A stretch of DNA of 64,000 nt, taken from Prinia subflava. Taxonomy: Eukaryota; Chordata; Aves; Passeriformes; Cisticolidae. The stretch spans positions 18,761,193-18,825,192 of the forward strand of contig NC_086257.1 in NCBI RefSeq assembly GCF_021018805.1, written 5' to 3'. Below are positions 39,116 through 51,884 of this stretch, one piece after another. The translations under genes and the position numbers were made by a program. Within the stretch, counting starts at the first letter, position 1. Each line of letters begins with the position of its first letter. The notes under the pieces were generated by a model. It was not told the origin of the DNA. It worked only from the letters and a program-made list of their open reading frames with translations, and ran no database searches.

Positions 39116-41779
39116 GGTTCATTAAATGTTTAACACACCATTTGTAGTGGCTGTCTGTCAGTCTCCTCAGCAATAGTCTATGATAAATTTATGAGTAAAA
39201 TGCTTGTGTCTGTTAGTCAGTGTAATTTCTTCCACTAAACACAAATACCTACTTCCCTGCTATGCACCAAAGGGGTGCAGAAGCCAAAAGGAAGCAGAAT
39301 CAAGTGAAAAAGTGAGTATTTTCCATAGCCATCTCTGCATCATGTATGTGTGATGTGCAGCTGTACGACCACGTTGCATCTGTCATTTGTCCCCTAATTG
39401 TCTGGCTGAAGTGTTGGTTTGAGCTGCTGTCACTGTGTGTCCGTGTGAACCCCTCATCCCCACCATCCATGCAGGAAAACGCTCTGCTGTGTCCACCATC
39501 CCCATCCCAGCGTCTGTCTCTGCTCTTTACATGATGAAACAGATGGATGTGGTTGCTGCTCACGGGGTGGAACGAGTCCCAAATTGAGTGTAAACTTCCC
39601 AAACTTCCCAGATGGGTCAGGAGAATAAAGCCTGGTTTTTCCGAAGTTCTCACCACCACCAAACCCAGTGAAGGCAGGTCCACACCTTAGGGAGGAATTT
39701 AATGGATTAAGTGTCTGTGCTGCTCCAACCTTACAGCTACCACAGAAAAAACCTGCAACTGAAATGCAAGGAGCCCAGACAGAGGAGCACTGGCTTTTAT
39801 AAGAGAAAAACAAAGTGAGATCCCCCATTTCCAAAATCCTTGATGAATGGAGGATTAATTCTGTCTGACTGTGGAGACAGACTCCACAGGAAGCATAATT
39901 GGAATCTGATACACAAAGGAGACTCTAAATCTGCTTTTTAATACTGATAATGTACATAGGCCCCTGAATTTGTAATTTAAAATAATTTCTCTTTGCTCTC
40001 TTCCTCTAGAAAGTGGTAAAAACATATCCAGCACAGATCAAGGCACATAATACTCCTGTTTTATTGCAATGCTCCTAGCAAAGCCTAGCTTTTAAAATAT
40101 GACACCCATTTTTTGAATAAATACTGTGAATTAAATTTAAATTATGTTTCCAATTCACAGATTATTTTACACCATCAGATATGGTTTTATATCATCAAAA
40201 CTGGAGGCAAATCTTCAAATAACATGAACCAAAAAAGTACTGCAGACTCCTGTGGGGCTGTGGCAGTATTTGGTAACTGGGAATCTCAATCACCATTCCA
40301 GCAGTAATGAGGAGTGAGCACAGTGAGCAGAGGGGTGTTCCTGGTAATTGAATGGACCTTTCAGGATCTATTTTTTGTAATCCTGTCTTCCTGTCTCAAT
40401 TACCTTCCATAAAAGTCACTTTCTTCACACTTACTGGTGTGAAAAAGGATTCAGTAGTTGCCAAATTTAATACTTTAAGCATCAAGAGAGTGATCTTTCA
40501 GTCCTAATAGGATTTTGTAGAATATAACTCCATCCATGTTGCTGTCTCTCTTTATCTTTTGAAAGATAATTCATAAGAGACTGGGACAAATGAAAAAAAG
40601 GTATTTTTTTCATATGAATAGAACCTAGAGAACCTGTAAGGAAGCTTGCTGAAGGTTCAAAGATTACCTGGATATTAAGCTATGAACCAATTACTTCTAC
40701 CTGAAGCAGAGAACTAAATGAGAAAAATCATGCATAAATTTGGTTTTAATTGCAAAATAATTTTTTGTTTAACCTCTTAACAGCTTCTTTGCATTTGTCA
40801 GGAGAAAAAAATCTTGCTTCAGAATTACTTTCTAATGAGAAATTGAAACCTAAATATGCCCTGAAGTCAAAGTTTAATTGTGCAGTCAGCTATGAAATTC
40901 CCAATTTACTACAGGTCAGTGAACTTCAAAGGATCTGATTCAATCACATTCTTCGACCCAGACTTATACTTTAAAACATGATTAACTGCTTTATTGAGCA
41001 GCAAAAAGTTCATACTTAAATGCTTTGCCAGCAAAAACAAAAGAAATCTCACAGTGTCACAGGAGTTATTTGTCCCAGATCCATCACACCTAATTTAGAT
41101 TCTTTATTAGAGTACACAGGCTGGAAAGCTGCTCATGGTAGGATCCCTATAAAGACAACAGAAAGAAAGAAAGAACACCTGCAGGAGGGGATTCACACCC
41201 ATGGCAGTCCTGTGGCCAATATCCTCTGAAATTCTGTAGAACAGAAATGGGAGTGGGGGAAAACTTCACCAACAGGAAAAAGAAATGCAAAGTTTATCTT
41301 GAAAGCTACTCCCCACTTCTGATTGTGACTGAAAAATACAGGAGCTGCCTCCTTAGAATTTCTGGGACCCACACAGACATTGCTCAGAGCAGTTTCGGTC
41401 TCGAGCACGTCTCATTTAAAAAGTTAACCCACAGAACACTTCAGGGTTTAGAATTTGAATTGGAAATAAGAAATTTTAAAAGCTGGAATTACATCATAAG
41501 GACTATGCTGAAATTCATCCTCCCCTGTGAAAAATGCAGGCTACAGCAGACGTCAGAAAAAGAGATATGTTTCATTACTACAACCAATTAACTCCACCAG
41601 ATGCTTAAGGGTTTTTTATGGTCTAAAAGGTGTTAGTATTCAGAGTAGGATTTACTATTTTTTTTAAGGGAACTTCATTTGCATGCCAATACTTAGTTGA
41701 CCCAAGCATATTTATATTTGCTTAAGGCCTTGTGAATAAAATATTCAAACATTTCCACTGTTCCACTGCCTAAATTTCA

Positions 41780-41985
41780 CTGTTTTGGTGTTTTGGTTTT
41801 CATTTGCTTTTATGTGTGTTTGTATGTGTGTATGTATATATTTATTTACTTATTTTGGTGGTGGTGGTGGTATGTTCTTGCTTAGGTTTAGTTTTCTTTT
41901 CTTGCTTGCTTTGTTAGGCTTTTTTTAATATTTGTTTTGTTCTGGGGCTTTTTTGTGGGTTTTGGTGGGTTGTTTGGGATTTTTT
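41780..41985 (+). repeat. T/G-rich strand-asymmetric low-complexity tract
   Basis: About 200 bp in which the + strand is almost all T and G with few C. It contains TGTGTG/TGTATG runs, a (GGT)5-like run at about 41857-41871 and many TTTTG units. A TGTATATA motif (Pumilio-type in RNA) is at 41833-41840. It lies in a PEX5L intron on the transcribed sense strand. Confidence 0.85.
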
Positions 41986-43857
41986 AAATCTCTAACAGGA
42001 GATTTTTGATTGCTTCCATTCAATTTTATAGAGGAAACAGATTAAAGATAGCTAATATTCAGCTCCCAATGTTGTTAGTAGATTTTCTGATGTGTGTATC
42101 AAGGGCTCACTACATGAATTTGATTGCATAATCACAGTTTTCCATATAAACTTAACAGTCCCATTTGAATCAATCATGTTCATTTTAAGCTTCTTAGCAT
42201 TAGGCTTGCACTGACTTCCAGCCCACTCCATGAACATTTTCTCAATAAGATTATAACAGAATGTGGGCTGTTCCAGTGGGTGTAATTGGCTTCCCTTCTC
42301 TTTTACACCAACCTAAACCAGAGTTCACTCCATTTTAACTAAGTGAAATATATTCTGGCAAAAAAATAAACTGGTAAAAATCATGCCAGTTTTAATTATT
42401 GTCATTATCAAAGTCTGAAGTGCAAGAATTCATTGTACATTCCTATCTGCCTTCTGGGAACAGTGGCAACTTCCTCACTGATCTTAGGATAACTAGGCTT
42501 GAGATCTCACTTTTTGGATTCTTTTTAAAGGATTCATGATAAATTCATTAGCAGCATGTTTTATATATCTCAAATCTGATTTATTACAAAAGCTTTGAGT
42601 AGTTTATCATGGGACACATCCTAAGTCCTACTGATAACTCTTTTTCATCTATTATTAGGACAGAGTAAATACATGAAGATGAAAAAAAAAAGAAATACAA
42701 AAATGAATAAATGCATGCTTAGCAGTACAAATATTAATTGGTTCTTTACCTCTAAGTTAAATATTGCTCAACATTTATTGCTTTCAGGGCCGTATGCATA
42801 ATTTCAGCAGAAATATTCTCATGAGTATAATAAAATTGCCTTGACAATAGGCTTAAAAGTCATAAATTGGCTGCTTTCCTAAAGTTATATAGATCTCTCT
42901 GTCACATAAATTAAATACATTTTTCACAAAATTACAATTTTAATTCAATATTACTAAGGGAATTGACTGTGTAATTTTTTTAATAAAGTAAAAAAAAATT
43001 AACCATACTGTTTCATACACTGTAAATTTCCTTAAGGACAGAAAGATTGGACAAACTTCTTTGTGAATAATATAATACATAAGTTTAGCTCTGGTTTGGA
43101 TATTAATTTATAGGAGTTACTTTTCAGAAACTTCTTGGTTCCTCATTCATGAACACTCCAAGTATGAATATTCTGTCCTGTTAAAGAGTTGTAAACCATG
43201 TGCTACAGTTCTAGATTCACTGAATTTGCTGTTTTTTCAGTGAAATTGTTCTACTGAATAGTAATTCACAAACAGCTTACGAGTTTCAAGCTCTCTAATC
43301 TGCTGAAAACATCCCAAAGCAACCACACATGCCATGACAGGGAAAGGCCACATAACAAGAAATTAGGATTTGGTTCCTATGACCAGACACAGCAACATCC
43401 AAAACCACAGCCTAACTCTAGATATGGGGCAGAACTTTGTTTGAGAAGGAAAATCCACAGAGAGGACAGAAAAAAACCATGTGGTTTTCAAGCATTTTTA
43501 GCCCATATGCAAAAATATAGCAGGGATCTCAAATTATCTGTGGCAATGGCAAAATATTTTCATTGCTGTAGATCCCCAGCCTAGATAATGACATGGGGCA
43601 GGGGAGAGGCTAAAAGAGAAATCAGCAGGTAACACCACAAAGGAAACTCATGATATTTGATAAATAAAATCTTCTAACACCCAGGAGGGAGAGGCACTCC
43701 ATTTTTGATAGAAGCTTCCTTTAACTTAAAGAAGTGCACGGAGTATGCAGGCATGAATGCAACAGGCAGATTTACAATAAATCACATTTCTGTATGGGCA
43801 AAGCAAACTGTCAGTCACAGTTAAACCATGACAAGAGTAACTTTCCTCCTCTTCCCC

Positions 43858-43944
43858 CAGGGCTCTGATCCAGCAGAACAGTTAAGCACGTGCCTAACCT
43901 TGAGTTTTGCAGGGGATGTTTAAGTGCTTAGCTGGAGCCAGGCC
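43858..43944. repeat. MITE-like relic with diverged inverted ends
   Basis: The left end 'cagggctctgatccagcaga' and the right end 'gtttaagtgcttagctggag' followed by 'ccagg' are imperfect inverted repeats. The interior carries 'gttaagcacgtgcctaacct'. I recall this pattern as an old short DNA-transposon-like repeat in amniotes. The family name is not assigned. Confidence 0.4.
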
Positions 43945-46384
43945 AAAATGCAGGAGGCAGACACAACTCCCATGTCAAAGCTCCTTTCACCAGACCAGGC
44001 TGAGCAGAGGGAAGGAGATATTGAGCTGTGAGATGTTTAATTTTATTTTGCACCATAACTTGTACAGGCCAGCAGGTAGGAACACAGACAGGGCACTGGT
44101 GTGACACAGAGATCGCAGCAGGAGCTGTCACCCAGCAGTGCAGCTGCTCTTTGTGGAGATGCAGTGTAAGCAAAGGTTTTGCACAGCACAGCTGGCACCT
44201 GAATTCAAATATCCAATGCAGTGCCTACAGCAATCCTCCCACAGCTTCCCTGACTTCACACAAACCTGAGAGCTGTTTGTGTGAGGCCCTGGGGGGTGGC
44301 TTGGCTTGTGTGGTTTCAGTAAGGAATTGTCACCTCTGATCCACAGGCACCCACAGCAGAGCAGTGGCATCACCAGAGCAGGGCTGGCAGAGGGGCAGCA
44401 GCTCCAGCTGCTCTTTGCAAAGGGTGCAATGAACTCAGTTTTAGAGCTTCACACAATTCACGTGAGCTGGAAATCAGTCACACCATGTCCCATGTGAATT
44501 GATTCTCTCTTCTGGGGAAAACCAGATTTTGGGTTCTCATGTCAGCTTCATTGAGACATACATTCTTACTAGAGTGACAGAGAAAAATTAATGCATCACT
44601 CTGGCACAAGGATGAGGCAAAAAAACAAGTAATCACACTTACTACATACAATAAATAAAGCGTGTGAAGCAGTAATTTTGAATGTGGAATCTTTATAAAC
44701 ATACTAGAAAAGTGAGAAAAGAAGAAAAGCAAAATTCATGCAATTTAACTTTTATCATAAGACTACTGAGTTTGTCAGGAGTTCCCTCTGCAACCAGGAG
44801 AGGACATCTTCCAGTTCTTATCCTGCCAAGATAATGATCCACAGACACAAATTATTGTCAGACCAATAATTCCAGTTACACTCTAGAAAACAATAACTTA
44901 CGTTCTTAGTTGGGGTTCCCATTTATCAGTTTGTAGAAAGGTAGTAGAAATCAATTGATTTTTTCCTCTTATCCCAGTGAGTGCCACCAAGGGTCATGAG
45001 GTGCCAGGTGTGTGCAGAGAATCTGTCAGGAAACCATTGTTATGTATCATAAAAATTATTGGTAATTGAAATTAGCTGGTGTCTCTGCCTAAGCATAACA
45101 CAAACTGCTGGAATCAATCTGATCTTTTGCCTGTTTGTCCAGTGTCACCCAAAGGGCAGACAAGTTTCTCAGAGCAAAGATCAAATATAAATTTTTCCAG
45201 CAGAAAATCTGAGTTAAACATTTCCTGCCTTCTCCTGTGCTCATGAGCTCGTGTCCATTACCACTCCCTGGGGCTTCTGGAGCAGCTCCTGTCACTGATG
45301 CAGCCCAGCCACCCCCTCACCACCCTCAGTGGGCAGTACAGGAGAAAGCCTCAGTGCCCAGAAGCAGCTTTGCTGCTGAGCAGTCCAGGGGATTACCCAG
45401 TTTGGGGTTTCCTAAATTAGCACCATGAGTAATTCAATCAGGCTCAGGCAACAGAATGGATCCAATCCAAAATTCAATCCAACTCACTTCAGTAGTGAAT
45501 TACATCTACATTTTAGATGCCTTTTAAGCCAGTCCTTCTAAAATAAAACCCATATATAGCCAGGGGGAAAGCTAGGTGCCTTTGAGAGCCTCCTGAGGGA
45601 CAGCCTAAATTGGGCAGGCACAATCTCCCTCTGGAGTTGCTTTTCTAGGCATTTATCTCTCCCTATTGAACATGGAGGGAATTTAGGCACTCAATTTAAG
45701 AGAACTAGTTCACTCTGTGCTCAAAACATAGGTGCTAATTAGCTGCCCATGCCTGACTGGAAACCCTCCCAATTTAGAGTCTAAATAATTTATCTTAAGG
45801 ACTAGCATTATGTTATGCCCTAGTAAAATTTTAAAAAAGAAACAAACCAGCATGCTTTTGCACTGCAAACAGATCAAGATCAGGAGTGCAGTAAGAGAGG
45901 ATATAAAATGGGATGGAAGGACCATACCCTAGTTGCTGCAAAATGATCCTTGCTTTGCATATTTTGAAGCAGTGGGGCTGATATCAGACACTTCTGACTC
46001 TCTCAATATCTCTCCCAAAGCACCCAAAATCCCCACTTACAGGCTTTTTGGAATGAAAAATTGCAGTAGCAGTACTAGGGTAAGAAAACCACCTTTTTCT
46101 GCTGTGCTGTTCCCAGAAGACTCATTTGAATTTGGAGTATCTTTCACTATGGATGAGCATCTTCAGATGTGTTGGTAGTAGGGAATATCAACCTCCACAG
46201 ATTTCACATATCCCTCAATTAAAGGAGTGCGTGGGCTTCTTCTTTAATTAAAGTGAATCTTATAAAGAGAATTTAAGTTCCTAGGGACATTATGAGAATT
46301 TATGGCACCCAGTGGCTAAATTAGAGCTGAGATATCCCCATTTTCCCAGGCTGAGTCTGCGCCACGTGCCTTGTGTACAGATAT

Positions 46385-46575
46385 TGGGCACATAAATCCA
46401 GTGTGGGATCGGGCTCCTGACCCCAGTGCTGCTTCTCCAACACCCAGGGGTGCTGGGTGACTTTCTTAATTTCACTTTGCTTCCTTCATCTGCCACACAG
46501 AGATAATACTCCTCAGCCCTGTGGTGGTGCCAGGCTTGATTCATGAATGTTTTAAGGCATTCTGTGATTTTCAAC
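46385..46575 (+). repeat. MIR-like SINE remnant
   Basis: Successive segments match the MIR core order: 'gctgggtgactttcttaatt', 'tcactttgcttccttcatct', 'gagataatactcctcagccc', then 'gtgccaggcttgattcatga' and 'atgttttaaggcattctgtg'. It is diverged but longer than the other MIR-like traces here. Confidence 0.5.
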
Positions 46576-49500
46576 CTGAAAGGTGCTTGAGAACCATAAA
46601 TTATTGGTTTAATATAGATCATAGTTTTCATCTCATAAATCTTTTATGCAGTACTCCAAATTCATGCCTGATATAACTCTAATAACTTGAGCAGTATTAA
46701 GCAAGGGATAAATTTGGTACAGTATATGAGGCAGCAAAATGAAATTCTAAGTGTGAGGCCAAGGCCTTAACAAGTGGCATTTCTTACAGAGTGATGTCAG
46801 AAAACTTCCCCACTGCCCACTTCTCTACAGAAAAAATATCATTGCATGGCACTCTGACTTATTGAGCCTTAATTCACTGTTAAATGTCTGCTTCACGTCA
46901 AAATAGTATTTTTCTAGTATTTTCTATTGCTATGAATACGTAGTTTGTGTTTACTGAGAATTAGTAGACGTGGTCATGTTTTTGCAATCTGTTTTGACAA
47001 AAAACATTTGAGCTGACAGCAGATTATTTTTCACAGGAACAAATCTTTCAATAAGACACTCCTACCTCTCCTTAGGCATGGGAGCATAGGACACAGGACT
47101 AGGAGGGATCCTCTGGGGCACAGTCACTTCATGGACAGCCATGAAAAAGGCTTGGCAAAAGCCAGTTTAAATAGGTGGGCATTTTGCCCCCCTACAGTAA
47201 GAAAAAACCACTGTTCACACCATTCACTGCTGTGATAGTTCAGTTCTTTTAATTCCCAGACCAGATGTTCTCATGCCCAGTTTAGAACTCTTATCAGGCA
47301 AACATTTCTCTATAGCTGAAATAACTTTGCTCCTCCAGTGTCATCTGACCACTCTCCCTTTATGGGTACATGAAGAGTAACTACAGCCCTACTTAATTGT
47401 CATTTTGTCAGCCTGAGTCAAACTCTTTTAGTCTTCCTTTAAAATGTAATAAATCTAATAAACATAATAAAGAAAAATCTAAAGATTTAATAACCATCTT
47501 TGAAAGGAAAATATTATCCGACCTCATACTTCAGTTAGACCTTGGTAAAATTTAGATCTTTATTAAGTCTTGTCTCCTAACCCTCCATGACTCTGATTCT
47601 TAACATTATTTCTGGTCTTCCCAGAGTTTATTCTCTGACCTCTGCAGCAGGTTTGGGCAATAAACTGCCTTTCCACTTGGTCTTCAGATTTTCTATTCTT
47701 CACTGTCTGCAATGAGTGACCTTGGATACTTTGGTTCTCATAATCTTTCTTCATTTCATCTTTCCCCCATTCTTTCCTCTTAAAGAAAATTTCCGTGGAA
47801 TCTAATGGGAAACTTGATCACTTGAATATTATGTGATAATATTATATTCCCTATTGATAGTCATACAGATAAAGAAACAGAGTATTTCCTATGATTTTTT
47901 TTATATTTACACGGATTCCTACAAAACTTCTTTCTTCCCTCCTGTTCCTCTCCAAACAGTCTAGGATTTTTCTTTATGTGGTGTAAATGCAAAAAGAAAA
48001 ATATATACAAGCAACTTTTCCTGATATCAGGATAAAAATTTTAAAATTCTAAAAGTAGTCTGGAAAAGACTCAACTCTTGACTTAAGGCCTCCACATGTT
48101 TTCAAAATAGTCATGAGTAAGGACTGTCACCAAATCATAAAAAGAAAAGTTAGGTCTTCTTAAGTTCTAAATATCATCATTAGGTAAATTTGCAGACCTG
48201 GGGAGAATGTAAATCAGAGGTGTGCAGTTGATATAAATGCAATTTCCAATCAAGTGTTGAGATTTACCATATTAAGCAGGTGCCTTCTGTGCATTGAATG
48301 AGACAGAGACCTGGACAGGCAATCCAGAGCTGAACCCCCCCTGATTAATTCCCTGGTGAGGTGCATCTGCAGTCTGGTTTAGCAGAATTACATTTGCAGT
48401 TTGGGACAGCATCACTGCCAGATTTCCAAATTCAGACCTCACATTTGCACGTTGTGCTGTGCCCAGCTGGGCAGGCAATCACTCATCTGAATTCCATGGT
48501 GCTCATGGAAAATGGTGCTTTGGAGCAAAAAACTCCTGGGCAGATGCATTTGTGCACACAAACAGCAAGGCAGTGTTAGATATCAGCTTAAATGTTTGAG
48601 CCATTGAAATAGTGGGCTTGTTATTATTTCAACACCTCCAGTATTTTACTGCAGCTTTGCAATACAGAAATCAAGTACTGAACAGCAGTGACTCTAATCT
48701 GGTTTGCTGTAATAACTTTGGTGATAATCATATTTAACAAATATGAGGGTGAGTAAATAGCCTTTGTGGCCAGTTTTAGCCCATATTAGCATCCTAAATT
48801 TAAAAATTCAAACATATCTGAGACAAAGAATTCAACAATTGAAAAAGAGAATAGAAGGTCAAAAAGAATATGGAGAGGATAAAATAAAGCTGAAACAAAA
48901 GCAATAGTGAGAGAACATTGTTTCAGATAAAGAAATTAAGATAAAGTAAGTGCAGGGCACACCATCAGACATCCCTCCAGCTCAGCTTAGGTTTTGATCC
49001 TCCAATCAGAAATAGATGGCAAAGAGGAGACTTTTATTTCTGAGACTTGTACTGTTCTCTTTTTAATTCCTAATTAAAATAGCCCCTAGTACAGAGATTT
49101 CTGTCAGGTAGCAGAACAACAAAGCATTCATGCAATTAAAAATGGAAAACTGCTCATAAATAAAAAGCCTTTCATGGGTCTTCCCACAGCCATGCAGGAA
49201 GTTCATGCACTCACCAGGCTCCATCCACTGTCATTCCCATGTTGTTGTATGGCAGAGAAATGTTTCCTGTCTCAGCAGGTTATTGTTTAATGGGCTAAGG
49301 TTATTTGCAAGATGAAATGCTATTGTGGAAGTTCTGTGGGGAAGCATGTTACTTGTGGGAATAAAAGGCCACTTCCAAAAAAAAACCACAACCCAATCCC
49401 TGCTTATCCTCCTGGTGATAGAGAAGGGCAACTTCACCATGGATTTGAAGGGAGCTGCATCAGGCCCTGCAATTTTAGCCCTATAAGCAATAGTATGCAA

Positions 49501-49758
49501 TCACTGCTAAGGAAAAATCATCTTGCTGCTTTATTTTTTGTGTGATTTGTTAAACTGGAATATAATTTTGCCCCAAAAAGTAACTAAACCTTTTTTTTTA
49601 ATTATTATTTTAATCCCAGTGCTATTTGTGCATCGTCTAACTGCAATATCTTACTCTCACAATTAAAAATAAAGCACATGATATTGTGAGAATATGTTTT
49701 GTTTCTGTAAATTCTGCATCCCAAGAACACTCTGTGACCTGGGGTTCTTTGTTGCTAG

Positions 49759-49870
49759 CTGGTGAATGAGCAACAGGAGAGCAGACCCCTCCTGAGCCCC
49801 TCCATTGATGACTTTCTGTGTGAAACTAAGCCAGAAGCTGTTGCAAGGCCTGTAACATCGAACACTGCAG
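49759..49870 (+). CDS. PEX5L: PEX5L (TRIP8b) coding exon B
   Basis: Acceptor 'gttgctag', donor GCAG|GTAAAC; 112 nt, entering in phase 0 and leaving one base over. It encodes LVNEQQESRPLLSPSIDDFL and then CETKPEAVARPVTSNTA, which matches the TRIP8b N-terminal region almost residue for residue as I know it from mammals. ESRPLL is a second acidic dileucine-like motif and IDDFL is an acidic-hydrophobic patch. The segment is expected to be disordered and cytosolic. Skipping this exon alone would shift the frame, but skipping it together with exons 52959-53085 and 53605-53701 (336 nt in total) would not. Confidence 0.96.
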
Positions 49871-51683
49871 GTAAACAACATTCTTTACTATCCCTCACTA
49901 GAGAAAAATAGTTTTAGTTTTAGTTTTAGCTTAATTATGGCATATTTTTGTCCAGTGATTTCTTGGTTTGTTACTGTGTGCACAAAATCACAAGCTGGCA
50001 TTGAATTGTAATTGCCTGACCCATTAGAAGAAAAACTTTGTTTGTTATATTTTAGGGGAAACCTGGTGTGATTCAAATCACATCCATTCCAGCAGATCTT
50101 TGGGACTGAAATTAATGCAATTTGCTTAAGTCTCACAGGATGTACATATGAGTTTGAATCAATTCTCTGTATTTGGTGTTGCAAAATTTTAACCTGTGGG
50201 AAAACCCACATTTAGTCTGGTTTTAATCAAACACATTCCTTACTCTAGAAAGACTTTTTTTAAAATGAAATCTTGGATGAGATGTTAGAGAGAAAAAGGG
50301 GGGAGGTATCAAAGCACTTTATCCAGGCTGAGTTCAGACACCTCATTAGTGAAAGGATCTACTGTATTTCTTTCCTCCTTTGTGTTGCAATGAGGCATTA
50401 GAGAAGGTAATAAAAAATAAGAGTGAATCCCCCCCAAAATTTTGAATTATACTGAACTCTATTTGAAGCATATTGTCCTTTGGAAGTATTTTTAGAAATT
50501 AACCCCCTCCTACTCCATACCTGTGCAAAGGTGATCGATGCTGTTGAGCAGATCACTGAGACACAATAATATCAGCACAGCACTGCTGTGGTCTCTGGCT
50601 GTCTCATAACTGACTTGGCTTATTAAAAGTCATTTAATTAAAATTTATACACAAATTATTAAATGAATAATTGACAGCTGAGTGAATATCTTGACATCTA
50701 ATTAATACGTGTCTAAAACAGCATGCAAGTTCTAGTAACAAAAGCTGGAATACTGAATTAGATAACAACTGTAAGTAGTATTTTTTCCCTTTAAAAAATA
50801 TAGCTGAAGATATTACAGGGATAAATAGAACTATTTCAATTTGTTTAAGAATGGTGGGTTTTTTTAAATGTACCTGTAAATTTTATACCTGCCTTGAATA
50901 CCTATCAGATTGGGGTGAGAGTGTTAATTAGATTAATTTAGAAATGAAAAATTATTCTATGAAGACTGATGAAGCTCAGTGATTTCCAAGAACACAGGTA
51001 AAGCACTGCAAGAGATAATGCAAACTGATTTGTCAAAACCCCCTGCCCTGTAACACGATGATAAAGAAGGAGTTTTTCTACCTTTTACATGCTAAAGAAT
51101 TGTGAACGTTACTCTTTAGGCAAATTTTAAAAGAAGAGCTGAAATTGAACATTCATGCTGATACAGTCCTTAATAGAAAAGGCATTAGACTTTTTATTCA
51201 GTATTTATGGCCCAAAGAACAGAAACCATTAATCAACATCTTCACTCCTTTATGACCAGGTCCACCCTGGGGTCTGTCTGCTCCAGCTATTCCCAAATGG
51301 ATTGAGACACAGCTGCCCTCAGCAACTGTTATCAGGACATAACAAATATGAGATTAAACCAAATCTTATCTAAAAGCTCAGTTGAACAGGGAACCTTCAC
51401 AAAAGAGGGCTTCACCTGTGAAGGCCCCAGCCATAAGAACTCAGATATCTTCAAGATTTTCAGAGGAAAAGCTTTTTTTGCAAATCCACTAAACTGCTCT
51501 CAGTTAAACACTTGAAATCCCCAGGAATATTTTAATATACTGGTCATGATCTTTCACCAGGAAATACACACTTACCCTAGCCAAATGCAAACATATCAGA
51601 ATTTTTTCCCCCATTAAAACAAACCTTAAAAAGTGATCTGTTTGAATTAAAACAACACTGAATTTTAACATTTTGTCTCTAAG
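49871..51683 (+). other. PEX5L: PEX5L intron, 1.8 kb
   Basis: GTAAAC donor at 49871. A short (TTTTAG)3 run lies at about 49911-49930, just after the donor. Nothing else in the intron can be supported. Confidence 0.9.
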
Positions 51684-51884
51684 TATTATCAACAGGTCTG
51701 GATCTCTTGGATCTTAGTGAACCTGTCTTACAAACCCAAAACAAAGCAAAGAAATCAGAGAATCCTTCAAGAAGTGAAGGCTTAAAAGCTTCAACCCACA
51801 GAAAGAAGACAGAGAATCCTGACCTGATCAGTGTGGATTCTGAGCAGAAAGGCAGAGTTGCAGACAAGTCTTCTCTAGATTTAG
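51684..51884 (+). CDS. PEX5L: PEX5L (TRIP8b) coding exon C, tandem acceptors 51684/51696
   Basis: Two in-frame acceptors are 12 nt apart: 'ctctaag' ending at 51683 and 'atcaacag' ending at 51695. The donor is TTAG|GTAAGA after 51884. With the near acceptor the exon is 189 nt and joins as ...SNTA-GLDLLDLSEPVLQ. With the far one it is 201 nt and adds VLST. The mammalian protein, as I recall it, has VLTT at this place, so the upstream acceptor is likely real. The rest is a Lys/Ser-rich disordered linker (QNKAKKSENPSRSEG...) ending RVADKSSLDL. Phase is 1 at both ends, so the whole exon is cassette-compatible. The LDLLDL segment contains a DLL clathrin or adaptor-type motif, though this is only suggestive. 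Confidence 0.95.

Larger units (their letters stand above)
37988..49758 (+). other. PEX5L: PEX5L intron, 11.8 kb
   Basis: GT donor at 37988 (GTGGGC) and AG acceptor at 49757-49758 ('gttgctag'). The interior holds palindromic repeat relics near 39073 and 43858, a T/G-rich tract at 41780-41985 and a MIR-like remnant at about 46385-46575. I found no further PEX5L exon. The remaining sequence is AT-rich with no feature I can support. Confidence 0.85.

Noticed and set aside
49911..49930. (TTTTAG)n run resembling telomeric repeat
   Set aside because: Not TTAGGG, and only three units long; simple repeat.
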